A stretch of 64,000 bases of DNA from an uncultured Rikenellaceae bacterium (GTDB lineage: Bacteria; Bacteroidota; Bacteroidia; Bacteroidales; Rikenellaceae), in contig CAJTLO010000001.1 in NCBI GenBank assembly GCA_910577285.1, positions 17,095 through 81,094 on the forward strand, in the 5' to 3' direction. Both the position numbers and the translations under genes were made by a program. Positions 36,227-44,914 of the stretch are shown piece after piece. The notes below the pieces were generated by a model. It was not told the DNA's origin, made no database searches, and saw nothing but the letters and a program-made list of their open reading frames with translations. Positions within the stretch are counted from its first letter, which is position 1. Each line of letters begins with the position of its first letter.

Positions 36227-38662
36227 CTATTTCTTCTTGAGCTTTTTCCAGAAGAGCCGGATGCGGGTTTTCCATGTCATCTTTTTCTCGTTGCCGTATC
36301 CGTAACCGTAACCGTATCCATAGCCGTAGGTGGATGTTTCGCGGGTATACTTCTTGCCGGCGCCGATGTCGGTGATGATGACATTCATGTTGCGCAGCGT
36401 CTTCCGGTCATTGAGTATGTTGATGCCCGTAAGGTTGCGTTTGAACGACTTTCCTACGCGTACTGAGAATACGGTCAGGTCGGCTATCCGGTTGATGAGC
36501 ATGGTATCGGTCACCAGCCCGATAGGTGCCGTATCCACCACCACGTAGTCGTACATCTGTTTCAGCTCCTCGAAAGTCTGCAGGATACGATCGCCCATGA
36601 GCAGCTCGGCGGGATTCGGAGGAATGACGCCGACGTAAAGCATGTCGACGTTGTGCATCGCGTTATGGCTGATGAGGTTTTCGAGGTTCTCCTCTTTTTT
36701 CACCAGGTAGTTGACCAGTCCTTTGGTCTGTTTCCGTCCGCTGACCTTCTCCGACAGCGAGGCTTTGCGCAGGTCGAGGTCCACCAGGATCACCCGCTTG
36801 CCGGCTATGCCCAGCGTAAGGGAGAGGTTGATGGAAACGAAGCTCTTTCCTTCACCCGGCATGGACGAGGTGACCATGATCACCTTGCCCCCCTGGGGCA
36901 TGGTGAAGTCCAGGTTGGTGCGGACCATGCGGAATGCCTCCGTCACGACGTCGCGGCTGTTCGGGGAGACGATCCGGTCGTTGGTCATGCTGGCGGTTTT
37001 GGAGGGAATGGCGCCGATGATGGGTACATGGATGTTGTCTTCGATCTCGCTCACGCTGCCGACCTTCACCCGGAGCTGTTCGAGCAGGTAGATGACCAGT
37101 GCGGGAGTGACGAGGCCGAAGATGAAGAACAGCATCACGATCATGGAGCGGTGCGGCGCTACATGATTCGGGTTGACGAGCGCCTTGTCGATCACATGCG
37201 CCACCGGCCTGGTAGCCACCATGGAGAGCGCCGTTTCCTCCCGCTTGTTCAGCAGGTAGGTGTAGAGGGCGGCCTTGATCTCCTGGTTACGCTCGATGGA
37301 GACGGTTTCCCGTTCCAGGTAAGGGATGTTGCTCACCTTCTCCGCCACTTCGTCCAGCTGTTTGAGAAGCGACTCTTTCTGTATCCGGAGCGAACTCGAA
37401 ACGTTTTCCACGGACCTGCGGAGCGAGTGCTGCATGGAGACGATCTGGGTGGTTATCTCGCGCACGACGGGGTTGTCTTCGGAGGTTTCCGAGCCGAGTC
37501 GCATCCTTTCCAGCACCAGTTCGTTGTATTTGTTGATGGAGTGCGACAGCGCCGGATTCTCTATCCCGATGTTCACCGGCAGGATGCTGAACTCATGCTC
37601 CTGGTTGAGGATGTCGCCGATGGCGGCGAGCATCTCCAGTTGGATCTCCGTAGAGAAGAGGTCGTCCCGGTATTTGGTCGAGGTTTCCAGCGACAGCCTG
37701 GTTTCGGAGACGATGTCCACCGCCGAATTGTCGCTCTTGAACTTCTCGATCGCCGTATCCACGTCGGTGAGTTCGCTCTCCACCGCACGCAGTCGTTCGT
37801 CGATGAAACGCATGGTCGCCTCGGCGGTCCGACGCTTGCTGTTGATGGCGTCGTCGTTGTAGACCTCGATGAGCTTGTTGGTGAGGGTGGCCGCCTTGAT
37901 GGGGTTGTTGTCGACGATGGAGACGTTGACGATGTTGGAATATCGTTTGGCCTGCGCCACGCTCAGTGATTTGGTATAGGCTTCGGCAGCGTTCCGTACG
38001 GGACGGACGAAGATTCGCAACGCATGTTCCGCTTCGGCGGGATTCGCCGCCGTGGGGGAGGGGACGATGCGGAATACGCCGACCGTGTCGCGGAGCGTTT
38101 CACCGAACCTGCCCATCAGGGATCGCTCCGTCTTTTTTTGGCCGGGGAGTTTGTATTCGAGGAGGGCCTTGAAACTTCCGTTCGTTTCGTCGATCGATTT
38201 GAAATGGACGAGGAACGGGTAGCGGATGGTGTCCGCCGTGATGTTCAGGGGCGAGGACGCTTCGGTGAGGTAGTTGTACCGGAGCTTGGATTTGGTGGCG
38301 TATACGATGTTGGCGTCCAGTTCGGTCACCACGCGTTCCATGATGGAGCGCGAGCCCATGATCAGCAGTTCGTCCTCCACGCCGTTGTCGGTCCGGTACA
38401 TCATCCGTCCCGGCATGAAGCCGGTCAGGTCGCTGTTCGAGGTGCGGTTGTACTGTTCGTCGATGAGCACCATTGCCGAGGAGCGGTAAATGTCGGGTTT
38501 GGAGAGCGCATACAACATGCCGATCGCGGCAAACGTGATTGCCGACAGGGCGAACCAGTACCAGTTGAAAAGGATGAAGTCGAAAATATCCCGCAGGGTG
38601 ATGCTCTTGCTCTCACCCTCTTTCTTATCCTCGAAGAGCTCTTTGGTATTGTTTTCGGGCAT
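36227..38662 (-). CDS. Polysaccharide co-polymerase with BY-kinase domain (Wzc-like)
   Basis: The 811-residue inner-membrane protein combines a Wzz-type chain-length domain with a cytoplasmic bacterial tyrosine kinase. Membrane helices lie near residues 30-50 and 505-525, with a long coiled periplasmic part between them. The kinase has Walker A SSMPGEGKSFVSINLS, Walker A' VILVDLDLRK and Walker B YDYVVVDTAPIG. Six YG dipeptides near the C terminus form the autophosphorylated tyrosine cluster. It follows the Wza-like gene by 37 bp and would control export of capsule or exopolysaccharide. No glycosyltransferases are nearby. Confidence 0.94.
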   Translation of the reverse strand: MPENNTKELFEDKKEGESKSITLRDIFDFILFNWYWFALSAITFAAIGMLYALSKPDIYRSSAMVLIDEQYNRTSNSDLTGFMPGRMMYRTDNGVEDELLIMGSRSIMERVVTELDANIVYATKSKLRYNYLTEASSPLNITADTIRYPFLVHFKSIDETNGSFKALLEYKLPGQKKTERSLMGRFGETLRDTVGVFRIVPSPTAANPAEAEHALRIFVRPVRNAAEAYTKSLSVAQAKRYSNIVNVSIVDNNPIKAATLTNKLIEVYNDDAINSKRRTAEATMRFIDERLRAVESELTDVDTAIEKFKSDNSAVDIVSETRLSLETSTKYRDDLFSTEIQLEMLAAIGDILNQEHEFSILPVNIGIENPALSHSINKYNELVLERMRLGSETSEDNPVVREITTQIVSMQHSLRRSVENVSSSLRIQKESLLKQLDEVAEKVSNIPYLERETVSIERNQEIKAALYTYLLNKREETALSMVATRPVAHVIDKALVNPNHVAPHRSMIVMLFFIFGLVTPALVIYLLEQLRVKVGSVSEIEDNIHVPIIGAIPSKTASMTNDRIVSPNSRDVVTEAFRMVRTNLDFTMPQGGKVIMVTSSMPGEGKSFVSINLSLTLGIAGKRVILVDLDLRKASLSEKVSGRKQTKGLVNYLVKKEENLENLISHNAMHNVDMLYVGVIPPNPAELLMGDRILQTFEELKQMYDYVVVDTAPIGLVTDTMLINRIADLTVFSVRVGKSFKRNLTGINILNDRKTLRNMNVIITDIGAGKKYTRETSTYGYGYGYGYGYGNEKKMTWKTRIRLFWKKLKKK

Positions 38663-38699
38663 GTGAAGGTCCGGTTTAGGAGTTATCTCTGTTTTCTGC

Positions 38700-39494
38700 T
38701 TACCTGCCGCTTACGCTGGTTATATAGAAGATGAGCATCGCGATGGAGCTTGCGAGCGAACCGAGCGATACGATGGTGGGGAAGTTCATCTGGAAGGCCG
38801 ACGTTTCGCGGGCTTTTGCGTTGATGGGGTCCACGTATACCACGTCGTTCTGTTGCAAATAATAGTAGGGCGAGTGGAAAATCTTCTTCGACTTGATGTT
38901 GAGGCGGCCGATTTCGCGTACGCCGTCGGTTTCCCGGATCACCACCACGTTTTCGCGGTCGCCGAATTCGGTCATGTCGCCCGCCATGCCGAGGGCTTCG
39001 AGGATGGATACCCGGTCGCCGGTGATGCGGAAATTGCCGGGTTTCTCCACTTCGCCGATCACGGTGATGTTGAAGTTGAGGAAGTTGATGGTCACGATGG
39101 GATCGGGCATGTAGGGCGTGAGCATTCCCTTGATCATCTCGGATACCTCGTTCCGGGTCATGCCGGCGATGCGGAGGGTGCCGAGGGTGGGGAAGTCGAT
39201 CTCTCCTCGCAGGTTCACCGTGTAACCCTCCAGCTCCTGGCGGGCCTGTGCCTGCGACGTGGTGGCCGACATCTGAGCCCGGACGCTGTAGAGGTTGAAG
39301 GGAACGGCGAGTTCCGGTTTCGATGAAGAAACGATAATGGAGAGCAGGTCGCCCGGTTTGATGATATTGGTGTAGGTGTTGAGCTCCTCCATTTCGCCTT
39401 CGGCGGCATCCTGAAGATAGGCGATGTTCTTCGCAGAGCCGCAGGATAGCATGACGGCGGCCACCGCACAAAGGGATAAGAGTCGTTTGAGCAT
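38700..39494 (-). CDS. Polysaccharide export outer-membrane lipoprotein (Wza-like)
   Basis: The 264-residue protein has a lipoprotein signal (VAAVMLSCGS, Cys18). The Poly_export domain follows (IIKPGDLLSIIVSSSKP) and then SLBB-like segments (ITVIGEVEKPGNFRITGDR, VSILEALGMAGDMTEFGD). A C-terminal hydrophobic helix (FPTIVSLGSLASSIAMLIFYI) is present, as in Bacteroidota export proteins. It would form the outer-membrane channel for the Wzc-like partner. The start is the ATG at 39494, 42 bp from its promoter. Confidence 0.93.
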   Translation of the reverse strand: MLKRLLSLCAVAAVMLSCGSAKNIAYLQDAAEGEMEELNTYTNIIKPGDLLSIIVSSSKPELAVPFNLYSVRAQMSATTSQAQARQELEGYTVNLRGEIDFPTLGTLRIAGMTRNEVSEMIKGMLTPYMPDPIVTINFLNFNITVIGEVEKPGNFRITGDRVSILEALGMAGDMTEFGDRENVVVIRETDGVREIGRLNIKSKKIFHSPYYYLQQNDVVYVDPINAKARETSAFQMNFPTIVSLGSLASSIAMLIFYITSVSGR

Positions 39495-39535
39495 ATCGTT
39501 TCTTGTATTCGGATGGTTAATAGTACCCCGGGAGA

Positions 39536-39567
39536 CAAATATACGGTATTTTCCCCCGACCGTCAAA
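39536..39567 (-). promoter_or_regulatory. Promoter of the polysaccharide export genes
   Basis: TTTG (39567-39564), a 20-bp spacer and TATATTTG (39543-39536) on the minus strand are an exact fit to the Bacteroidota consensus. Confidence 0.78.
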
Positions 39568-39634
39568 TCCGGCAGGGCTTTTCTCCCGATTGGGAGCGAG
39601 GTTTTTGCGCATGTCGGTGCGGTGCGGGCGGGTT

Positions 39635-40447
39635 TTACAGGGGCAGCAGCCAGCACCTTTCGTCCGTGGGTCGGTCGGGACGCTCGGTGAAGAGTCCGTA
39701 GATCGAGGAACCCGAACCCGACATGGAGGCGTAGAAGGCGCCCGCGTCGTAGAGGGCCTGCTTGAGGGTGGCCAGCCCGGGATGTCGTCCGAAGACGGTC
39801 GCCTCGAAAGCGTTCGTCACGTGGTCCCGCCAGCTCTCTTTCGGGCGTGCCAGGCGTTTGAGCAGGGGCTCGGCCGGTTCGGCGGGAACGATCCCTGCGT
39901 AGGCTTCGGCGGTCGATACCGATACCTCGGGTTTGACGAGTACGAGCCAGCACCCTTTCAGGTCGGGACCGGCGGGTTGCATGATCTCGCCGCGACCGGA
40001 GCACAGTTGCGGCGCATCGTGCAGGAAGAAGGGCACGTCGCTGCCGAGCTTCAGGGCGAGCGCTTCGAGGCGCCGGATGCCCGCCCCCACCGAAAAGAGG
40101 GTGTCGAGCATGCGGAGTGCCGCCGCACCGTCGGCCGAACCGCCGCCCAGTCCGGCCCCGAAGGGGATCGCCTTGTGGAGGTGCATCCGCACGCCGCCGA
40201 TGCCGTAGGCCTCGTGCATGAGCTGCCAGGCCTTCACGACGATGTTCTCCTGCGGCGGGCAGTCGGCACCCAGCCCCGATACGGTCAGTTCGGCTCCTTC
40301 CGCGCCTCCGTCGGGGACGACGATCTCGAGGCTGTCGCAGAGTCCCCGCACGGGGAACATCACCGTAGCGATATCGTGGTAGCCGTCGGGCCTTTTGCGG
40401 ACGACATCCAGTCCGATGTTTATCTTGCAGTGGGGAAAACAGATCAT
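39635..40447 (-). CDS. ispE: 4-diphosphocytidyl-2-C-methyl-D-erythritol kinase
   Basis: The 270-residue GHMP-family kinase phosphorylates CDP-methylerythritol in the non-mevalonate isoprenoid pathway. Motifs are PHCKINIGLDVVRKRPDGYHD at the substrate site, the ATP loop IPFGAGLGGGSADGAAALR, and the C-terminal YASMSGSGSSIYGLF. The ATG at 40447 gives the family N terminus; the upstream ATG at 40480 overlaps a TACCTTTG promoter motif (40485-40478). Neighbouring genes are unrelated to isoprenoids. Confidence 0.96.
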   Translation of the reverse strand: MICFPHCKINIGLDVVRKRPDGYHDIATVMFPVRGLCDSLEIVVPDGGAEGAELTVSGLGADCPPQENIVVKAWQLMHEAYGIGGVRMHLHKAIPFGAGLGGGSADGAAALRMLDTLFSVGAGIRRLEALALKLGSDVPFFLHDAPQLCSGRGEIMQPAGPDLKGCWLVLVKPEVSVSTAEAYAGIVPAEPAEPLLKRLARPKESWRDHVTNAFEATVFGRHPGLATLKQALYDAGAFYASMSGSGSSIYGLFTERPDRPTDERCWLLPL

Positions 40448-40540
40448 TTCGTGGTGTGCTGAGTGGTTCGTTGCGGGCAAAGGTATGCACGAATGGGGTA
40501 AATTTCCTAATTTCGCACCTGTTTAACACCTTGTGCGCTT

Positions 40541-41509
40541 ATGAAATTCAGGACAGAGATCGTATTGAACCGTTCGGGATTTACGGTGGACCATGCCCGC
40601 CGCGGTTTTCTTGCGGGGTCGTGCTTCTCGGAGCATATCTCCGACCGGCTCTCCGCGGCGAAGTTTCCCGTTGCGGCCAATCCGGCCGGCATCATGTTCA
40701 ATCCCGCCTCCATCGCCGCGATGCTCCGCCGGCTGGCCGAGGGCCGTCCCTATGGTGCGGAAGAGCTCGACTGTGCGAACGGATTGTGGTTCAGCTACGA
40801 CCATCACGGTTCCTTTTCGCGGGCGGAGGCGTCCGAGACCCTCGCTGCGATCAATGCGGCGCTCGTCGAGGGAGCGGCGGCGCTGGCCGCCGCCGACTAT
40901 GTGGTGCTTACCTTCGGCACGGCCTGGGTCTACCGGCTGGCCGACGGCGGACGGCTGGTGGCCAACTGTCACAAGCAGCCTGCGGGGTGTTTCCGTCGCG
41001 AGCGTCTTACCTCGCAGCAGATCGTGGAGGAGTATGCCGATCTGCTTGCCGGGCCGCTGGCCGGCAAGCAGGTGCTGCTGACTGTCAGCCCCGTGAGACA
41101 CCTCAAGGATGGTCTGGAGGGCAACTCGCTCAGCAAGGCGATCCTGCGGACGGCGGCGGCTTCGCTGGCCGAAGGGTTCCGCGACGTCTACTATTTCCCC
41201 TCGTTCGAGATCATGAACGACGACCTGCGCGATTACCGTTTCTACGACGAGGATATGGTGCACCCTTCGGCACAGGCGGTGGACTACGTCTGGAGCCGGT
41301 TCACCGAGTTCGCCATGGACCCCGATACCCGTGCGCTGCTTCCGCGGCTGGGCAAGCTCGATGCCGCGCTGCACCATCGGGTGATGCGAGCCGGTGCGGC
41401 GGCGGAGGTGTTCCGGGAGTGTTCGCTGAAACTGGTGGAGGAGTTGCAGGAGGCGCTGCCGGGCGTGGATTTCGGGCCGGAACGGGTCTATTTCACGCAC
41501 GGGCTGTAG
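40541..41509 (+). CDS. GSCFA-domain protein
   Basis: The 322-residue protein has the family signature FLAGSCFSEHISDRL at residues 23-37. Further conserved blocks are NPAGIMFNPASI, LTFGTAWVY, TVSPVRHLKDGLEGNSLSKA and YFPSFEIMNDDLRDYRFYDE. GSCFA proteins are common in Bacteroidota and resemble SGNH/GDSL hydrolases, with the signature serine and a C-terminal D-x-x-H (EDMVHPS) in the expected places. Substrate and role are unknown. No signal peptide is visible. Confidence 0.92.
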   Translation: MKFRTEIVLNRSGFTVDHARRGFLAGSCFSEHISDRLSAAKFPVAANPAGIMFNPASIAAMLRRLAEGRPYGAEELDCANGLWFSYDHHGSFSRAEASETLAAINAALVEGAAALAAADYVVLTFGTAWVYRLADGGRLVANCHKQPAGCFRRERLTSQQIVEEYADLLAGPLAGKQVLLTVSPVRHLKDGLEGNSLSKAILRTAAASLAEGFRDVYYFPSFEIMNDDLRDYRFYDEDMVHPSAQAVDYVWSRFTEFAMDPDTRALLPRLGKLDAALHHRVMRAGAAAEVFRECSLKLVEELQEALPGVDFGPERVYFTHGL

Positions 41510-41604
41510 GACGGAGGGTGCGGGTTCTGTCCCGGCGACGTTCCCTTCGGCCCCGGCCTTCGGACGTTGCGGGAGGCCCCGCCGGGGCGGTGGAAAACAG
41601 CGCG

Positions 41605-41914
41605 ATTTGTATCGCTTTGGCTTTACCTTAGATACTCCGTCTGGGCAAAACTCGAATGGATTCGGTTTTGCACTCGACTTTTCGTATCTTTGACTTTGTC
41701 TTAGATACTCCGTCTGGGCAAAACTCGAATGCGATTCGGTTTTGCACTCGACTTTTCGTATCTTTGACTTTGTCTTAGATACTCCGTCTGGGCAAAACTC
41801 GCATGCGATTCGGTTTTGCACTCGACTTTTCGTATCTTTGACTTTGTCTTAGATCCTCTGTCTGGGCAAAACTCGCATGCGATTCGGTTTTGCATTCGAC
41901 TTTTCGTATCTTTG
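41605..41914 (+). repeat. 74-bp hairpin repeat array B (four copies plus a degraded start)
   Basis: Copies begin at 41628, 41701, 41775 and 41849, giving periods of 73, 74 and 74 bp. A worn partial copy precedes them. Each unit holds an imperfect hairpin (in copy 2, GCAAAACTCGAAT with ATTCGGTTTTGC and a one-base bulge), then TCGTATCTTTG. The last TATCTTTG (41907-41914) lies 28 bp before the next gene's ATG. A TTTTG lies 14 bp upstream of it, shorter than the usual 19-21 bp promoter spacing. Confidence 0.95.
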
Positions 41915-41942
41915 TCCATTCTAACAATTCAGCAGTCCGAAG

Positions 41943-43568
41943 ATGACGTTCCGCAGATTTATCCTCCTCGTCGCGGGGAGTGTGTTCGCTTCCCAGGGCG
42001 TTGCCGCGCAGCAGCCCGTCGCTACGGAGCGTCCCTCCTTGGTAGTCAATCTTGTGATGGGGGGCATCCCCTACGATTTTTTCACCCGTTACGGTCACAA
42101 CCTCTCCGAAGGGGGCTTTCGCCGGCTGATGGAACAGGGGGTGGTGTTCACTGCGGCACGCTACGACTACATGCCCACCGACAGGGCCTCGTCGCTGGCC
42201 ACGATCACCACCGGCACCTATCCCTCCGTGCACGGCGTGGTGGGGGAGCGCTGGTACGACGTGCAGACGGGCGAGGAGGTGGAGCTCATCGCCGATCCCG
42301 GTGCGACGGGTTTCGGCTGCGAGTACGGCCTGGGGTGCTATTCCAACCTGAACCTCATCGCTCCCGCATTGGGCGACCGCCTGCGGGCGGAGAGCCCCGA
42401 GAGCCGGGTGGTCAGCATCGCGGCCGACCCCGTGTCGGCGATCGTGCTGGCGGGCCTCGGAACCGACGCCTATTGGGTGAATACCGCGACGGCGGGGTGG
42501 ACCTCTTCCAGCCGCTACATGCTCTACCTGCCCGGATGGGTGGAGAGCTTCAACGATCAATACAAGGGAAATACCTATCTGGCCGACTGGTTCTGGGCGC
42601 TGCATCTGGCCCCGGAACGCTATGTGAATAGGCGCTACGCCCGGGTTCCGCTCCCCTCCGGAGGGCGTTTCCTGGAGCTTCCTTGCGTGGGCGCACAGTC
42701 CGGTGCCGCCGGCGGGGGACGTTATGCGCCGGTCGTCGCCACGCCGCTGGCGAGCGATCTGGTGGCCGATTTCGCCATGCAGGCCGTCGTGCACGAGGCG
42801 TTGGGGCGCGACGATGCACCCGATATACTGAACGTCTGTTTCGATGCGCCGCGCGATATCATCGCCCGGTATGGTCCCGAGTCGGTCGAGGCCGAGGATA
42901 TGTTTTACCAGCTCGATCGCACGCTCGGAGCGCTGATCGGTTTCATCGTCTCCCAGGTCGGGGAGGAGCGGGTACTCTTCGTGCTCACTTCCGACCACGG
43001 CAGCAGTGCGTCGTTCGACGCCGTGGGGCCCGAACGGGAGCGTTTCAACGGGGTGCAGTTCAGTGCCATCGTCAACAGCTTCCTGTGTGCCCGGTACGAA
43101 GGCGACAGGTGGGTGACGGGGTACTCCAACCGCCGGCTCTATTTCGATCGCCGGGAGGCGTTCGAGCGGGGGCTGTCGCTCGACGAGGTGCAGCGGCGGG
43201 CTTCGGATTTCGCGTTGCAGTTCCGGGGAATCGCCCGCGTGGTACCCTCGTGCGACCTGCGCGGCGGAGCGGCGAGCGATGCCTACATGCAGCGGTTGCG
43301 CAACGGCTATTTCCCGAAACGTTCGGGCGACCTGCTCGTGGATCTCGTCCCGGGAAGGATCGAGGAGCGTGCCGGGGTGCGTTCCTCGGCGGGCTCGGCT
43401 TACGACTACGACACGCACGTGCCGCTGGTAATGGCGGGAGGCGGGCTTCCGCATGCGCGTGTGGAGGAGCCGGTCGACATGGCGTCGCTGCCGGTGACCC
43501 TGGCGCGGATATTGGGGATACAAAGACCGGAGGCCGCTACGGCGGAGGCGCTGCCGGTCGTGGAATAA
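41943..43568 (+). CDS. Secreted alkaline phosphatase-superfamily protein, probably catalytically inactive
   Basis: The 541-residue protein has a signal peptide (VFASQGVAA/QQ) and aligns along its length with PafA-type phosphatases. Key residues differ. The first metal aspartate of the usual VVVDQ is glycine (LVMGG, residues 37-41). The nucleophile threonine of PTxTAxGH is Arg81 (PTDRASSLA). The GNNWYD asparagines are GERWYD. The SPDYxGH pair is replaced by R304 and A308 (FDAPRDIIA). The later metal ligands SDHG and DTHVP remain. It may therefore bind rather than hydrolyse. The alignment is by eye. The sufE gene follows 24 bp downstream. Confidence 0.78.
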   Translation: MTFRRFILLVAGSVFASQGVAAQQPVATERPSLVVNLVMGGIPYDFFTRYGHNLSEGGFRRLMEQGVVFTAARYDYMPTDRASSLATITTGTYPSVHGVVGERWYDVQTGEEVELIADPGATGFGCEYGLGCYSNLNLIAPALGDRLRAESPESRVVSIAADPVSAIVLAGLGTDAYWVNTATAGWTSSSRYMLYLPGWVESFNDQYKGNTYLADWFWALHLAPERYVNRRYARVPLPSGGRFLELPCVGAQSGAAGGGRYAPVVATPLASDLVADFAMQAVVHEALGRDDAPDILNVCFDAPRDIIARYGPESVEAEDMFYQLDRTLGALIGFIVSQVGEERVLFVLTSDHGSSASFDAVGPERERFNGVQFSAIVNSFLCARYEGDRWVTGYSNRRLYFDRREAFERGLSLDEVQRRASDFALQFRGIARVVPSCDLRGGAASDAYMQRLRNGYFPKRSGDLLVDLVPGRIEERAGVRSSAGSAYDYDTHVPLVMAGGGLPHARVEEPVDMASLPVTLARILGIQRPEAATAEALPVVE

Positions 43569-43592
43569 TTTTGGAAATAAAATTTGTTCGTT

Positions 43593-44021
43593 ATGGCTGT
43601 TACGGATAGTGTACAGGAGGAGATCATCGAAGAGTTCTCGGCGTTCGACGAGTGGCTCGACCGCTACGAGGTGTTGATCGGACTGGGCAATGAGCTGCCC
43701 GCCATCGATCCCGCCCACCGCGACGAGCGGCACCTGATCGAGGGGTGTCAGTCGCGCGTATGGGTGGATGCGAAACTGGAAGAGGGGAGAATCTACTACT
43801 CGGCCGACAGCGACGCCATCATCACCAAGGGAATCATCGCGCTGCTCATTCGGGTGCTGAACGGCCGCACCCCGCAGGAGGTGCTCGATACCGACCTCTA
43901 TTTCATCGACCGCATCGGGTTGAGCGAGAATCTTTCTCCCACGCGGGCGAACGGCCTGGCGGCGATGATCAAACAGATGAAACTGTATGCCCTCGCCTTT
44001 TCGGCCGGAGGGAAGAACTGA
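43593..44021 (+). CDS. sufE: SufE-family sulfur-acceptor protein
   Basis: The 142-residue protein takes persulfide sulfur from the cysteine desulfurase SufS during iron-sulfur cluster assembly. The acceptor cysteine sits in the conserved LIEGCQSRVWVDA, and the SufE fold is clear from FDEWLDRYEVLIGLG and GLSENLSPTRANGL. The ATG at 43593 is preferred to an upstream ATG by fit to the family. A SufT-like gene follows 20 bp later. The rest of the suf operon is not in the window. Confidence 0.94.
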   Translation: MAVTDSVQEEIIEEFSAFDEWLDRYEVLIGLGNELPAIDPAHRDERHLIEGCQSRVWVDAKLEEGRIYYSADSDAIITKGIIALLIRVLNGRTPQEVLDTDLYFIDRIGLSENLSPTRANGLAAMIKQMKLYALAFSAGGKN

Positions 44022-44041
44022 CAAGGAGGGTGTGATAGAAG

Positions 44042-44362
44042 ATGGAACCGAACGACATATTGCGGGTGGAGCAGGATATTATCGCTACGCTCAAGAACAT
44101 ATACGATCCGGAAATCCCGGTCAATGTCTACGACCTGGGGCTGGTCTATGACATAGACTATACGCCGGAAGGGACGGCGGAGATACAGATGACGCTCACG
44201 GCGCCCAACTGTCCGATGGCCGATATGCTGATGGAGGATGTCCGGACGCAGGTGGCGAAGATTCCCGGCGTGGAGCGCGTGAATGTGACGCTGGTATTCG
44301 ATCCGCCTTGGGACAAGGAGATGATGAGCGAGGAGGCCCGGCTTGAATTGGGCTTCATGTAG
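44042..44362 (+). CDS. SufT/MIP18-family (DUF59) iron-sulfur assembly protein
   Basis: The 106-residue protein is a DUF59/MIP18-type factor for iron-sulfur cluster assembly or delivery. It has IYDPEIPVNVYDLGLVYDID and the conserved cysteine in TLTAPNCPMADML, and ends with VFDPPWDKEMMSEEARLELG, as in Suf-associated members. It is the last gene of a short run with sufE and is followed by a strong terminator. Confidence 0.92.
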   Translation: MEPNDILRVEQDIIATLKNIYDPEIPVNVYDLGLVYDIDYTPEGTAEIQMTLTAPNCPMADMLMEDVRTQVAKIPGVERVNVTLVFDPPWDKEMMSEEARLELGFM

Positions 44363-44443
44363 GGGGCCGGGGAGCGGTCGGTGCTGCCTTCGGCGGAAAG
44401 TGCCGTACGTTGCATCGTACCGCGGCCCGAAACGATACGGAGG

Positions 44444-44477
44444 TCCGGGACGGAAAATTTTCCGTCCCGGATTTTTT
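44444..44477 (+). terminator. Terminator after the SufT-like gene
   Basis: A 28-bp perfect palindrome (TCCGGGACGGAAAA and its complement) is followed by six Ts. Between it and 44914 I see no gene; TATATTTG at 44885-44892 is a candidate -7 element for the next gene. Confidence 0.92.
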
Positions 44478-44914
44478 ATGCCGCAGAGGAAGCTGTAACC
44501 GGCGGACGGGACTTGGAACGCCAGCGGTTGCGGCCGGAGGCCGGATGGGTGAGGCAGGTACCGGGCGGTTGTCCTGTTCCGGAATGTTGCGGTCTACGGG
44601 CAAGCGAGGGGAACGACGAGCCGGTGACTGACGTTTTTTTTGGCCGGCGGGCTCTCTCCTTTTGCCGGCGGCCGGAGGATGGCGGTATCGGCAGCGTATC
44701 CGTGTAGGAGCGAGACAATAAGGAGGTCGGATACGCCGGTTGCGGCCGGTCGGTGGGAGCATGCCGCGGCGGAGGCCGGCGCTGCCCCTCGGGCGGAAAT
44801 GTGTGTCGCTTCCGTCGGGCCTCGTGCCGGGTTTGGGTGCGGGAGGAGTTGGAAGGTCCTCTTTTTTGTTGTGTCCGGATTTGTTATATTTGAGGCTGTA
44901 TCTGTTGTTGTGTT

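Noticed and set aside
41605..41914. CRISPR array
   Set aside because: The whole 74-bp unit repeats with no unique spacers, and no cas genes are present.
41701..41919. Short open frames translated from the 74-bp repeats
   Set aside because: The same peptide repeats appear in several frames and on both strands because the DNA itself repeats. There is no coding bias.
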